NCBI RefSeq assembly: GCF_000661915.1
Contig: NZ_CP007509.1
Span: 2,559,501-2,623,500, forward strand
Direction: 5' to 3'
From: Stutzerimonas decontaminans
Lineage (GTDB): Bacteria > Pseudomonadota > Gammaproteobacteria > Pseudomonadales > Pseudomonadaceae
DNA length: 64,000 bases
The notes beneath the pieces were generated by a model. It had not been told where the DNA came from. It searched no databases and saw nothing but the letters and a program-made list of their open reading frames with translations. Below, one piece after another: positions 42,994 to 53,238 of the stretch (positions are counted from its first letter, which is position 1; each line of letters begins with the position of its first letter). The position numbers were made by a program, and so were the translations under genes.

Positions 42994-45552
42994 ATGAGTT
43001 CTACCGTCACTCCGCTCACGCTCGAAAAACTGGTCATCGTCGGCAACGGCATGGTCGGTCATCACTGCATCGAACAGCTGATCGAGCGCGGCGCCCTCAC
43101 CCGCTACGAGCTGCATGTGTTCGGCGAGGAGCGCCAGCGCGCCTATGACCGCGTGCACCTGTCCGAATACTTCGGCGGCCGCGATGCCGAGTCGCTGGCC
43201 ATGTGCGATGCCGACTACTACAGCAGCCACGGCGTCTACACTCATCTGGGCGTACAGGTGCTGGGCATCGACCGCGAGCGCAAGGAGGTCATTACCAGCG
43301 CCGGCCGCCAGCCCTACGACCAACTGATTCTTGCCACCGGCTCCTACCCCTTCGTGCCACCGATCACCGGTGCCGAAGGCAGTGCGCGACTGGTCTACCG
43401 CACGCTGGATGATCTCGACGCCATCCGCGCCGCCGCGACCAATGCCCGTCGCGGTGTGGTGGTCGGCGGCGGTCTGCTCGGCCTGGAAGCAGCCAACGCG
43501 CTGAAGTCGCTCGGACTGGAAGCCCATGTCGTCGAATTCGCCCCGCGCCTGATGCCGGTGCAGCTGGACGCCGAAGGCGGTGCGGCATTGAAGGCGCGCA
43601 TCGAGGCCCTCGGCGTTGGCGTGCACCTGTCGCGCGCCACCCAGGAGATCGTTGCCGGCGAGGACTACACCTGGCGGATGAACTTCACCGATGGCGAATT
43701 CCTCGAAACAGACCTGATCGTGTTCTCCGCCGGCATCCGCCCGCAGGATGTCCTCGGCCGTGTCGCGGATCTGGAGATTGCCCCGCGCGGCGGCATCGTT
43801 ATCGACAGCGAATGCCGCGCCTCGGACCCGGCGATCTTCGCCATCGGCGAGTGCGCCAGCTGGAACGGCAGCGTGTTCGGCCTGGTTGCACCGGGCTATA
43901 GCATGGCGCGCAGCGTCGCCGCGCAGCTGGCCGAGGAACCGCATGAGCCCTTCTACGGCGCCGACATGTCGACCAAGCTCAAGCTGCTCGGCGTGGATGT
44001 AGGCTCCATCGGCGATGCCCACGGCGCCACACCCGGCTCGCGCAGTTACCGTTTCATCGATGAGGCCAGTGCCAGCTACCGTCGACTGGTGGTATCCGCC
44101 GATGGCAAGACGGTGCTCGGCGCGGTGTTGGTCGGCGACAATAGCTACTACGACACCCTGCTGCAGTACGCACAGAACGGCATCAAGCTGCCGGCCGACC
44201 CATCCGGGCTGATACTGCCGCAGACCGAGGGCGCTCCGACCCTTGGTCCGGACGCCCTGCCGGCCAGCGCAACCATCTGTTCCTGTCACAACGTCAGCAA
44301 AGGCGCGGTGTGCTGCCAGGTCGATGCCGGCGTCACCGATCTCGGCGAACTCAAGGCGGCAACCAAGGCGGCCACCGGCTGCGGTGGCTGCAATGCCCTG
44401 CTCAAGCTGGTGTTCGATGCCGAGCTGGCGGCGCGTGGCGTGGCGGTGGACAAGAGCCTCTGCGAGCACTTCGCCTACACCCGCCAGGAGCTCTACGGCA
44501 TCGTCCGCGTCGAGGGCATCCAGAGCTTCGCCGAATTGCTGGCCAAGCATGGGCGCGGGCATGTGGGCTGCGACATCTGCAAGCCGACGGTGGGTTCGAT
44601 CCTCGCCTCCTGCTGGAACCAGCCGATCACCGATCCGGCGCTGATTCCGCTGCAGGACACCAACGACACCTTCATGGCCAACATGCAGAAGAACGGCACC
44701 TACTCAGTGGTGCCGCGCATCCCAGGCGGCGAGATCACCCCCGAGGGGCTGATCGCCATCGGCCAGGTCGCGAAGAAATACGACCTCTACACCAAGATCA
44801 CCGGCGGCCAGCGCATCGACCTGTTCGGCGCCCAGCTGCACGAGCTGCCGTACATCTGGGGCGAACTGATCGCCGCAGGCTTCGAGACTGGCCACGCCTA
44901 CGGCAAGAGTCTGCGCACAGTGAAATCCTGCGTCGGCAGCACCTGGTGTCGCTACGGCGTGCAGGACAGCGTCGGCATGGCGCTGCGCCTGGAGGACCGC
45001 TACAAGGGCCTGCGCGCGCCGCACAAGATCAAGTTCGCCGTGTCCGGTTGCACCCGCGAATGCGCCGAGGCACAGAGCAAGGACATCGGCGTGATCGCGA
45101 CCGACAAGGGCTGGAACCTCTACGTCTGCGGTAACGGCGGCATGCGCCCGCGGCATGCCGAGCTGTTCGCCACCGACCTCGACGACGAAGGGCTGATCCG
45201 CACCATCGACCGCGTGCTGATGTTCTACGTGCGCACCGCAGACAAGCTGCAACGCACCTCGGTCTGGCGCGAGAGCCTGGAAGGTGGCCTGGACTATCTG
45301 AAGGCGGTGGTCCTCGACGACAGCCTGGGCCTTGCCGCCGAGCTGGAAAGCCAGATGCAGCACGTCGTCGACAGCTATGAGTGCGAATGGGCCAACGCCA
45401 TCAACGACCCGGAAAAGCTCAAGCGCTTCCGCACCTTCGTCAATGATCGGCGCGGCGATCCCGATATCCACTTCGTCAAGGAACGCGGCCAGCGTCGGCC
45501 GGTGCGCGCCAGCGAACTTCACCTGATTCCCCTCACCCAGGAGGTGCTCTGA
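42994..45552 (+). CDS. nirB: Assimilatory nitrite reductase [NAD(P)H] large subunit
   Basis: This 852-residue cytosolic flavo-Fe-S-sirohaem enzyme reduces nitrite to ammonia. The N-terminal FAD/NAD domain starts LVIVGNGMVGHH; a second Rossmann motif GVVVGGGLLGLEAA is near 152. A BFD-like [2Fe-2S] domain follows (CSCHNVSKGAVCC and TGCGGCNALL, about 428-470). The C-terminal sirohaem/[4Fe-4S] region contains SCVGSTWCRYG and SGCTRECAEAQSKD. GAGGAAAG precedes the ATG. The stop overlaps the nirD start by one base. Expression is controlled by the sigma-54 promoter and the ANTAR leader upstream. The nitrate reductase gene is not in the window. Confidence 0.96.
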   Translation: MSSTVTPLTLEKLVIVGNGMVGHHCIEQLIERGALTRYELHVFGEERQRAYDRVHLSEYFGGRDAESLAMCDADYYSSHGVYTHLGVQVLGIDRERKEVITSAGRQPYDQLILATGSYPFVPPITGAEGSARLVYRTLDDLDAIRAAATNARRGVVVGGGLLGLEAANALKSLGLEAHVVEFAPRLMPVQLDAEGGAALKARIEALGVGVHLSRATQEIVAGEDYTWRMNFTDGEFLETDLIVFSAGIRPQDVLGRVADLEIAPRGGIVIDSECRASDPAIFAIGECASWNGSVFGLVAPGYSMARSVAAQLAEEPHEPFYGADMSTKLKLLGVDVGSIGDAHGATPGSRSYRFIDEASASYRRLVVSADGKTVLGAVLVGDNSYYDTLLQYAQNGIKLPADPSGLILPQTEGAPTLGPDALPASATICSCHNVSKGAVCCQVDAGVTDLGELKAATKAATGCGGCNALLKLVFDAELAARGVAVDKSLCEHFAYTRQELYGIVRVEGIQSFAELLAKHGRGHVGCDICKPTVGSILASCWNQPITDPALIPLQDTNDTFMANMQKNGTYSVVPRIPGGEITPEGLIAIGQVAKKYDLYTKITGGQRIDLFGAQLHELPYIWGELIAAGFETGHAYGKSLRTVKSCVGSTWCRYGVQDSVGMALRLEDRYKGLRAPHKIKFAVSGCTRECAEAQSKDIGVIATDKGWNLYVCGNGGMRPRHAELFATDLDDEGLIRTIDRVLMFYVRTADKLQRTSVWRESLEGGLDYLKAVVLDDSLGLAAELESQMQHVVDSYECEWANAINDPEKLKRFRTFVNDRRGDPDIHFVKERGQRRPVRASELHLIPLTQEVL

Positions 45553-45935
45553 TGAGCCAGTCCAACGTCGTTCGTCTCGACTCCCGTTCAACCGCACCAG
45601 CGGTCTGGCAGGCGCTGTGCAGCCGGAATGATCTGGTCGCCAACTCCGGTGTGGTGGCCTGGCACGAAGGTGCCCAGGTGGCGCTGTTCCACCTGCCCGA
45701 CAACGCCGAAGGCGAACAGCTGTTCGCCATCGACAATCGCGACCCCAAGTCCGGCGCCAACGTCATCGGCCGCGGCATCGTTGCCAGCCTAAAGGGTGAA
45801 CTGGTGATCGCCTCACCGCTGTACAAGCAGCATTTCCGCCTGCAGGACGGCAGCTGCATGGAATACCCCGAACAAAGCCTGCGCGTCTGGCCGGTACGCC
45901 TGATCGGCGACGAGGTGCAGATCGCCGTGGGCTGA
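45552..45935 (+). CDS. nirD: Nitrite reductase small subunit NirD
   Basis: This 127-residue protein has a Rieske-like fold without the Cys/His cluster ligands, as is normal for NirD: GARVALF-type strands are present as GAQVALFHLP, followed by LFAIDNRDPKSGANVIGRGI and LYKQHFRLQDG. It partners NirB in nitrite reduction to ammonia. It is translationally coupled to nirB (ATG overlaps TGA). No terminator is obvious before the convergent helicase gene, 100 bp away. Confidence 0.95.
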   Translation: MSQSNVVRLDSRSTAPAVWQALCSRNDLVANSGVVAWHEGAQVALFHLPDNAEGEQLFAIDNRDPKSGANVIGRGIVASLKGELVIASPLYKQHFRLQDGSCMEYPEQSLRVWPVRLIGDEVQIAVG

Positions 45936-46035
45936 TGGCAATTCGGTTTCGGAGCAGCCGTCCTTGCGCGCGCGTTAAAAAGGCATCACCCGATTGCCCG
46001 GCGCGGCCGTCGCGCGCGCAGTGCCACAAGCCGCA

Positions 46036-48006
46036 CTAACCGCGCCGCGCCAGGCACTCGGTGGCGCCCTGGGCCTTGCGCGTATACCAGAGCACCCGAC
46101 TGACGCCGCGGGTGATCGCCACGTAGCCCAAGCGCAGGCTTTCATCGGCCATCGCCTGGTCATAGCTGTTGCGGAAGAAACCCGAGTAGGCATACAGCGC
46201 GTTGCGCAACGGATGCGGCTGCACCGGTGCGCAATCGTCGACGATAATCGCCACCTCGGCCTGTAGCCCCTTGGCACGATGGATGGTGTAGGCCTTGACC
46301 GGCAGCTTGCGGTCCAGCTGCGCCTGAATAGCCCGCAGCGGCTCGTTGCGCCGGCTGAGCAGCAGCACCGCGGTGCGTTCGCGGCTTTGCCGTTCGGCCA
46401 CATGGGCGCACTGCGCGGTGATCGCCTCGATCAACTTCGGCAGGCCCTTGTTCAGCTCGAAACCGGTGACCAGCTTTACCCCGTGGTCGCCAGGCTGCGT
46501 CGGTTTGCATGGCCGGCTGGTCTTGGCCTGCTTGAACCTAACCCCGGCCAGCACCGCCTCGCCATCGCGAATCACCGGCTCGATGGAGCGGTAGTTGGTT
46601 TCCAGTAGCAACGTCTCGCTGCCCTTGGCGCCGCGCCGTGGGAAATACTTGTCGAAGTCCATGAACAGCTCCGGCGAACTGCCGCGCCAGCCGTAGATCG
46701 ACTGCCAGTCGTCACCGATGGCCATCAGGCTCGGGCTGCCCTTCTGTCGCGCCAGCTGGCGGTGCAAGGCCTGCAGCCATTGGACGATCTGCGGGGAAAT
46801 GTCCTGGAATTCGTCGATCAAGAGATGCTCGAACGGCGCAAGACTGGCCTGCGGCACATCCGTTGATGAGCCCAGGCGCTCGGTGAGCTGTTCGAAAGCC
46901 TCGTTGAAGGTCATCAGCCCCTGCTCACGCAACGCGGCCCGGAAGTAGCCATGGAAGCTCACCAGCGCTTCGACGAAGTCCCGTTCGCGCGCTGTGCACT
47001 GCAGACTGGCCGGTTGCAGCTGATCGATGCGAATGCCGATGCTTTCGATAAAGCCCGCCTGGGCATGGAACGCCTCGTACAGCGGCAGCGGCGTGAACTC
47101 GCCGGCCAGGGTGAAGGTGTCGCCTGGCGCTTTCGGGGCGGCACGCTGGCCCTGCTCGGTTTCAGATGGCGGCGCAGGAAGATCGAGCAGCCGGTGCACC
47201 CGCTCGCGGAATGTCGCCTGCTCGGCGTAGCACTGCTGATAGGCCTGCTTGAGCAGGCGAACTTGCGCCGGGCGCAGACGGGCGGAAGCCAGCGGGTTGT
47301 CCGGCTCGTCCGCCGCGGCGGCCTTGTCATCCAGCTGCTCAAACCACACCGGCCGGCTCAGCACTTCACGCGCCAGCTGCGCCATGGCCGAATGAAAGGT
47401 ACGCACGCACTGGCGTGCCTGCTGCGCATCGAATGGCACTTGCCAGAAGCCGAGCACCCGCACCAGCTGTTCGCGCAGCTGCGCGCAGGAGGCGTTGGTA
47501 AAGGAAATGACCGTCAGGCGCCCGGGCTCGACGCCCATGTGGCAGAGCATGAACACCACCCGCAGCAGCAAGGTGGTGGATTTGCCGGAGCCGGCACCGG
47601 CGAAGATCCGCGTCACCGGGCTGCGGCTGAGGATCATCGCCCATTGCTCGTCCGACGGCGCACTGATGATGCCCGCGGCCACCGCCTGCTCGACGCGGTC
47701 GCGCATCGCCTGAACCTTGGCGTCATCCACCTTCAGTTGTGCCGCTGCGTAGATCCCCTGCGCTGCCGTCCTGCGCGGCTTGCCGGCAGCGCGAGCCGGC
47801 CCCTCCGACTTGCTCTTCGGCTTGGCCTTGGCTGCAGGTTTGCCCTTGCGCTTGGCGGCCGCAGCCTTGTTCGTCTTGCCGGGCGCACTGCCCCAGCGAC
47901 GAAACAACAGCTCGTCCTCTTCGCGCAGATGGGCCGAGGTACGTGGAAAACAGCGCTGCAGCACCCCGGCGACCAGGGCCCTGTAGCGCTTGACGGCAGA
48001 AAGCAT
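46036..48006 (-). CDS. UvrD/Rep-like superfamily 1 DNA helicase
   Basis: This 656-residue ATPase has SF1A helicase motifs: Walker A AGAGSGKST (near 139-147), motif Ia ISFTNASCAQL, motif II IDEFQDISPQIVQWL, motif III GDDWQSIYGWRG, motif IV LLLETNYRS and motif V/VI regions TIHRAKGLQAEVAIIV and LGYVAITRGVSRVLW. The N-terminal 100 residues include a Lys/Ala-rich basic linker (about 45-85). It is more compact than UvrD and resembles the stand-alone 'UvrD-like' helicases of pseudomonads, of unproven role in repair. It converges with nirD. Confidence 0.9.
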   Translation of the reverse strand: MLSAVKRYRALVAGVLQRCFPRTSAHLREEDELLFRRWGSAPGKTNKAAAAKRKGKPAAKAKPKSKSEGPARAAGKPRRTAAQGIYAAAQLKVDDAKVQAMRDRVEQAVAAGIISAPSDEQWAMILSRSPVTRIFAGAGSGKSTTLLLRVVFMLCHMGVEPGRLTVISFTNASCAQLREQLVRVLGFWQVPFDAQQARQCVRTFHSAMAQLAREVLSRPVWFEQLDDKAAAADEPDNPLASARLRPAQVRLLKQAYQQCYAEQATFRERVHRLLDLPAPPSETEQGQRAAPKAPGDTFTLAGEFTPLPLYEAFHAQAGFIESIGIRIDQLQPASLQCTARERDFVEALVSFHGYFRAALREQGLMTFNEAFEQLTERLGSSTDVPQASLAPFEHLLIDEFQDISPQIVQWLQALHRQLARQKGSPSLMAIGDDWQSIYGWRGSSPELFMDFDKYFPRRGAKGSETLLLETNYRSIEPVIRDGEAVLAGVRFKQAKTSRPCKPTQPGDHGVKLVTGFELNKGLPKLIEAITAQCAHVAERQSRERTAVLLLSRRNEPLRAIQAQLDRKLPVKAYTIHRAKGLQAEVAIIVDDCAPVQPHPLRNALYAYSGFFRNSYDQAMADESLRLGYVAITRGVSRVLWYTRKAQGATECLARRG

Positions 48007-48214
48007 CGGAAATCACCGTGGGCATTGCATATCGTTGATATGGTACGGGTTTTTCCCTGTACTCTGGCCGCTACAAGGACGAACAGCAGCGAATGAATGT
48101 GGCAATCGCTCGCGTCGCCGGCAAGACTTCCTGGGCTATCGGCTGTCCGAGTTGAACCAGCTCTTAAGCTGAATCACCCTGCCCTGCCTTCACACCGGAC
48201 ACGGATCGCTACTG

Positions 48215-51211
48215 ATGGACCCAGCAGCCAACAACCTCTCGCCTGACGACTCGAGCCACGCATTCCTCCCCGACGGCGGTGAGCTCGGCGCGCTGATCCG
48301 CCGTTTCGACTGGTCGACAACGGCGCTGGGGCCTCTGGCTGAATGGCCGTCGAGCCTGAAGACCGTCACCGCCATGTTGCTGCTTTCGCCAACGCCCATC
48401 GTGCTGCTCTGGGGCGAGCGCGGCATCATGATCTACAACGACGCCTACTCCGGGTTCGCCGGTAGCCGGCACCCGCAGTTGCTGGGTTCGGAAGTGCGCG
48501 AAGGCTGGCCGGAGGTCGCCGAGTTCAACGACAACGTGATGAAGGTCGGCCTGGCGGGCGGCACGCTTTCGTACAAGGACCAGGAGCTGGTGCTGTACCG
48601 CAACGGCCGGCCTGAACGTGCCTGGATGAATCTGGACTACTCGCCGGTGTTCGATGATCAGGCGCAGCCGGCCGGCGTCATCGCCATGGTGGTGGAAACC
48701 ACCGAACGGGTAATGGCCGAACGAGAGCTGCAGGGCCAGCAGGCGCGCCTGCAACAGATGTTCGAACAGGCACCCGGGCTGATGGCGATGTTGCGCGGCC
48801 CGGAACATGTCTTCGAGATGGCCAACCCTGCCTATCTGCGCGTGGTGGGCGAACGTGACATCATCGGCAAGCCGGTGCGCGAAGCGCTGCCGGAAGTCGA
48901 GCGCCAGGGCTTCATCGATATTCTCGACCGGGTCTACCGCAGCGGCACGGCCTTCGTCGGCTCCAGTATCCGCGTCGGCCTGCAGCGTACCCAAGGCGAG
49001 GCGGAGGAAGAGCGCCTGCTGGATTTCGTCTTTCAGCCGGTGGCCGACGGCGATGGCAACGTCGGCGGCATCTTCATCGAGGGTTATGACGTCACCGAGC
49101 GCGCCGAGGCCGAACAGGCTCTGCGCGAGAACGAACGGCGCCTGCGCTTTCTCGATGCGTTGTCCAAGGAGACAGCGCGCAGTGTCGATGCCGATGCCAT
49201 CCTGAGCATCACCACACGCATGCTCGGTGAGCAGCTGGGCCTGTCCAGCTGCGCCTATGCCGATATGGACCCGGATCAGGATGGCTTCACCATCCGCGGC
49301 GACTGGGCGGCGCCAGGGTGCGTCAGCATCGTCGGGCGCTACCGGCTGGAGGCGTTCGGCGCAATGGCAGTGACGAAACTGCGTGGTGGTGAAGCCTTCA
49401 TCATCGACGATCACTGTGCGCAGCTGCCGCCGGCCGAGGCGGCCACCTTCCAGCAGCTCGACATCGCGGCGACCATCTGCCTGCCGTTGGTCAGGGAAGG
49501 CCGGCTGACCGCGCTGATGGCCATCCATGATCGCAAGCCCCGCGTCTGGAACGCCTGCGAACTGGCCCTGCTCAGCGAAGTAACCGACCGCTCCTGGGCA
49601 CATATCGAGCGCGTGCGCTCAGCGGCAGCCGTCCGCCAGCGCGAGCAGTGTTTCCTGGAAGAACTGGAAGCCAAGGTGGCCGAGCGCACGGCGGCGCTGG
49701 CACGCAGCGAGGCGAACATCCGCGCAGTGCTGGAAACCTCGCATCTGTACAAGGCGATGCTCGCACCGGACGGCTCGATTCTTTACGTCAACGCCACGGC
49801 GCTGGCCGGTATCGACGCACGCTTCCACCAATTGGCGGGCACGCCGTTCTGGGATTCACCCTGGTTCAGCGCCACCCCCGGGATGCCGGAAGCGATGAAG
49901 GCCATGACCCTGCGCGTCGCGGCCGGCGCCACCGAGCATGTGACCATGAGCCTGAACATGCCGGGCGGCACTCGTATCTTCGATTTTTCCATGCGACCGG
50001 TGCTTGACGAGGACGGCGACGTCGTCGCCCTGGTGCCGGAGGCGCTGGATATCAGCGAACGCATCGCCACTGAACAGACGCTACAGCAGCTGCACAAGAT
50101 GGAAGCGCTGGGCAACCTAACCGGCGGCATCGCCCATGACTTCAACAATCTGCTGATGGCGGTGCTCGGCAGCCTGGAGCTGTTGCGTCGGCGCATGCCG
50201 GCCGACCCCGCGCTGCTGCGCCTGGTGGACAACGCCCGGGCCGGTGCCGAGCGCGGCGCCTCGCTCACCGCGCGCATGCTCTCGTTCGCACGCAAGCAAG
50301 AGCTGCACAAGGCCCCGATCGACCTTCGTCAGCTGATCGAAGGCATGCAGCCGCTGCTGCACAGCTCGCTCGGCCCGACCATTCAGCTGCAGGTCGAGCT
50401 GCCACGGCAGCTGGCGCGGGTACAGACCGATCCCAATCAGCTGGAAACCGCCCTGCTCAACCTCGCCGCCAATGCGCGCGACGCCATGGCCGGCGAAGGG
50501 CGCATTCTGATTGCTGCGGAGGAATGCGCGCTGACCAGCGAACAGAGCAGCCTGCCGGTCGGTCGCTACGTTCGCCTGGCACTCAGCGACAGCGGTACCG
50601 GCATGGACGAAGCGACGCTCAAGCGCGCCGTCGAGCCGTTCTTTACCACCAAGGGGGTCGGCAAAGGCACCGGTCTCGGGTTGTCGATGGTGCACGGACT
50701 GGCGGAACAGTCCGGCGGGCGGCTGATGCTGCACAGCAGCCCAGGCCTGGGCACCACGGCGGAGATCTGGTTGCCGGCGTTGGAACAGGACGAAGCTGCA
50801 TCGATACCGGCGCACAGCTCGCCACCCGAAGACAGGCAGCGCCCGGTCGCCGATCCCCTGACCCTGTTGGCGGTCGACGACGACGAACTGGTGCTGTTCG
50901 GCACCGCGGGCATGCTCGAAGCGGCGGGCCATCGCGTTCTGACGGCGCGCTCGGGCGGCGAGGCGCTTGACCTGTTGCAGACCAATCAGATCGACGTGCT
51001 TATCACCGATCATGCGATGCCGCTGATGAGCGGCGCGCAACTGGCCGCCGTCGTCCGGGGAACTCACCCTGGTCTGCCAATCCTGCTGGTGTCCGGCTAC
51101 GCCGACCTGCCCTCGGCTACCCCGGCTCTGCCGCTGCGCCGGCTGGCCAAGCCTTTCAGCCAGAACGAGCTGCTCGATGCGGTCGAGCAACTGAGCATCG
51201 GCGAAGCCTGA
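48215..51211 (+). CDS. Hybrid sensor histidine kinase with PAS, GAF and receiver domains
   Basis: This 998-residue soluble kinase begins with a PAS-like domain (IRRFDWSTTALGPLAEWPSS, about 20-165), a second PAS (about 185-300), a GAF domain (about 320-470), a coiled coil, a third PAS (about 500-620), HisKA with the phospho-acceptor His in GGIAHDFNNLLMAVLG (near 644), HATPase (LETALLNLAANARDAM, GTGMDE, GKGTGLGLSMV) and a C-terminal receiver (VDDDELVLF, Asp in LITDHAMP, Lys in LAKPF). No membrane segment is present, so it senses an internal signal. It stands alone; phoX converges 36 bp later. The 208-bp gap upstream holds no gene. Confidence 0.9.
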   Translation: MDPAANNLSPDDSSHAFLPDGGELGALIRRFDWSTTALGPLAEWPSSLKTVTAMLLLSPTPIVLLWGERGIMIYNDAYSGFAGSRHPQLLGSEVREGWPEVAEFNDNVMKVGLAGGTLSYKDQELVLYRNGRPERAWMNLDYSPVFDDQAQPAGVIAMVVETTERVMAERELQGQQARLQQMFEQAPGLMAMLRGPEHVFEMANPAYLRVVGERDIIGKPVREALPEVERQGFIDILDRVYRSGTAFVGSSIRVGLQRTQGEAEEERLLDFVFQPVADGDGNVGGIFIEGYDVTERAEAEQALRENERRLRFLDALSKETARSVDADAILSITTRMLGEQLGLSSCAYADMDPDQDGFTIRGDWAAPGCVSIVGRYRLEAFGAMAVTKLRGGEAFIIDDHCAQLPPAEAATFQQLDIAATICLPLVREGRLTALMAIHDRKPRVWNACELALLSEVTDRSWAHIERVRSAAAVRQREQCFLEELEAKVAERTAALARSEANIRAVLETSHLYKAMLAPDGSILYVNATALAGIDARFHQLAGTPFWDSPWFSATPGMPEAMKAMTLRVAAGATEHVTMSLNMPGGTRIFDFSMRPVLDEDGDVVALVPEALDISERIATEQTLQQLHKMEALGNLTGGIAHDFNNLLMAVLGSLELLRRRMPADPALLRLVDNARAGAERGASLTARMLSFARKQELHKAPIDLRQLIEGMQPLLHSSLGPTIQLQVELPRQLARVQTDPNQLETALLNLAANARDAMAGEGRILIAAEECALTSEQSSLPVGRYVRLALSDSGTGMDEATLKRAVEPFFTTKGVGKGTGLGLSMVHGLAEQSGGRLMLHSSPGLGTTAEIWLPALEQDEAASIPAHSSPPEDRQRPVADPLTLLAVDDDELVLFGTAGMLEAAGHRVLTARSGGEALDLLQTNQIDVLITDHAMPLMSGAQLAAVVRGTHPGLPILLVSGYADLPSATPALPLRRLAKPFSQNELLDAVEQLSIGEA

Positions 51212-51247
51212 GCGCAGCCAGCGTAGGGCGAAGCAGCTGAAAGAACC

Positions 51248-53209
51248 TCAGCTGCCGATCACGCCGCCATCATTCTTGGTAATGAGCACGGTGGACGAGC
51301 GCGGCCGTGAGCGGCCGTCACTGGCCGGGAAGCTGAGCGCCGGGTGCTGCACATTGATCCACATCGCGCGGTAATCCGGGCTCCAGGTGATACCGGTGAT
51401 TTCGCAGCCACGAGGCCCGACCAGAAAGCGCCGCACCTCGCGCGTTTTCGGATCGGCGCAGAGCAACTGATTGGTGCCCATGGCCTGCATTGTCGGCTTG
51501 TCATCGTCAAAGTCGGTCTGAATCCACAGCCGCCCGTCGCGGTCGAAGGCCAGTCCATCCGGCGAGGAAAAGCAGTCGCCGTCGATGGTGCCGACCAGGT
51601 TGGCGGCGACCGCCTGACCCTGAGCGTCGCGCGCCCCGCGGTTTTCGCCAGCGAGCAGGAAGACTTCCCAATCGAAGCGCGTCGCCGTCGGGTCACCGCC
51701 CTCTTCCTGCCAACGCAGGATCTGCCCGTGCAGGTTGTTCGGTCGCGGGTTGGCCTTGTCCAGCGGCTGCTTGGCGCCGCGCCCGTCATTGTTGGTCAGC
51801 GTTACATAGACTTCGCGGGTCTCGGGATGCACCGCAACCCACTCCGGCCGGTCCATCGGCGTCGCCCCGGCGCGGTCGGCGGCAGCCCGAGCGTTGAGCA
51901 GCACCTCGGCCTGGCTGGGGAAGCCGTTTTCCGCGGTCAGGCCATGCTCGCCGTGCGCCAGCGCCAGCCACTGGCCGCTGCCGTCAGCGTCGAAACGCGC
52001 AACGTATAAGGTGCCCTCATCCAGCAGGCGGCGGTTGGCGGCGTCGGCGCCAGGCACGAAGCGGCCGTTGGGGACGAACTTGTAGACGTACTCGCCCTTG
52101 GTGTCATCGCCCGAGTAGAAGGCCATGCGCCCATCCTCGCCCAGCGACAGCACCGAGCATTCGCGGCAATAACGGCCAAACGCGGTGCGCTTGATCGGTG
52201 TGCTCTGCGGGTCGAACGGATCGACCTCCACCACCCAGCCGAACCGGTGCGGCTCGTTGACGAAGCCGCCATGGGGCTGACCCGCCTGCGGCGTGGCGTC
52301 AAAACGCGGGTCTACCGTGCCCCAGCCGTAGAGCTTGCTCATGCCGCTGCCGGCGATGCCGTAGCGGTTATGCGAGACGCGTGCGGCGAGGTCGTCGGCG
52401 TCGTGGTTGACGAAGTAGTTGTGCCAGTTCTCCTCGCAGACCAGATAGGTGCCCCAGGGCGTGAAGCCGCTGGAGCAGTTGTTCAGCGTGCCGAGCACCG
52501 TCTGTCCTTCAGGGTCATCCATGGTCTGCATCGCTGCATGGCCGGCCAGCGGCCCGGCAATGGCCATCGGCGTCATGCCGGAAATGCGGCGGTTGTAGGG
52601 TGAATCCATCACCCGCTGCCATTCGCCCTGCGCATCCTTGCGCACCTCGATGACGCTCAGCCCATGGGCCGCCTGCTCCTTGCGCACCTGTTCCAGCGGG
52701 CGCCGGCCATCGACTAGGCTGATGCCGTCGGGATGCAGCGTCGGGTTGACGTACTCGTGGTTGATCGCCAGCAGGCCGCGGCTGTCGGGCGCGTCGGGGA
52801 ACGGGAAGAAATGCATGCCGTCGTGGTTGTCGCCGGCCTGCTTGAGCTGGGCTTGCCAATCGTCGCTGGCATCCGGCTGCCACTCGGGTGCGTCGGCATG
52901 CACCGGATCGCCCCAGGAGAAGAACACCCGGGCGCTGTAGCCCGGCGCCACTTCGACCCGGTCGAAATGCTGGTCGAGCTGGGTCGGAATACCTTCGAAG
53001 CCGAGCAGCGAATCGCCCCGGGTTGCGGCTCGCGCGCCGGCCATTCCGCCGCCGAGAAAGGCGATGCCGGCCAGGCCGAGGCCGCCCTTGAGCAGCCCGC
53101 GCCGGCGGTGATCGATCGCCTGCTGCAGCGGCACGTTGCCGCTCGGATTGACCGGCTGGTCGTCATGAGCGCCCACGCTCGCGTGAAAATCGGTGAAATC
53201 CTGTTTCAT
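51248..53209 (-). CDS. phoX: PhoX-like Tat-exported phosphatase (DUF839)
   Basis: This 653-residue protein has a twin-arginine signal (HRRRGLLKGG near 34-43, then a hydrophobic core and cleavage near ARAA), so it folds with its cofactor before export. The mature part carries the PhoX/DUF839 pattern: GWGTVDPRFDATP, HRFGWVVEVDPFDP, RYCRECSVL and SSPDGLAFDRDGRLWIQTD. PhoX enzymes are calcium/iron alkaline phosphatases that release phosphate from organophosphates. The ATG at 53209 has AGGAA upstream; the longer frame starts at 53242. It is the last gene of the phytate cluster, 29 bp after tonB. Confidence 0.92.
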   Translation of the reverse strand: MKQDFTDFHASVGAHDDQPVNPSGNVPLQQAIDHRRRGLLKGGLGLAGIAFLGGGMAGARAATRGDSLLGFEGIPTQLDQHFDRVEVAPGYSARVFFSWGDPVHADAPEWQPDASDDWQAQLKQAGDNHDGMHFFPFPDAPDSRGLLAINHEYVNPTLHPDGISLVDGRRPLEQVRKEQAAHGLSVIEVRKDAQGEWQRVMDSPYNRRISGMTPMAIAGPLAGHAAMQTMDDPEGQTVLGTLNNCSSGFTPWGTYLVCEENWHNYFVNHDADDLAARVSHNRYGIAGSGMSKLYGWGTVDPRFDATPQAGQPHGGFVNEPHRFGWVVEVDPFDPQSTPIKRTAFGRYCRECSVLSLGEDGRMAFYSGDDTKGEYVYKFVPNGRFVPGADAANRRLLDEGTLYVARFDADGSGQWLALAHGEHGLTAENGFPSQAEVLLNARAAADRAGATPMDRPEWVAVHPETREVYVTLTNNDGRGAKQPLDKANPRPNNLHGQILRWQEEGGDPTATRFDWEVFLLAGENRGARDAQGQAVAANLVGTIDGDCFSSPDGLAFDRDGRLWIQTDFDDDKPTMQAMGTNQLLCADPKTREVRRFLVGPRGCEITGITWSPDYRAMWINVQHPALSFPASDGRSRPRSSTVLITKNDGGVIGS

Positions 53210-53238
53210 CGAAAACGGTTCCTGAGTTCGTAACGGCA

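Noticed and set aside
42895..44562. Minus-strand open frame (555 codons) opposite nirB
   Set aside because: nirB is unambiguous on the other strand; the antisense product has no family pattern.
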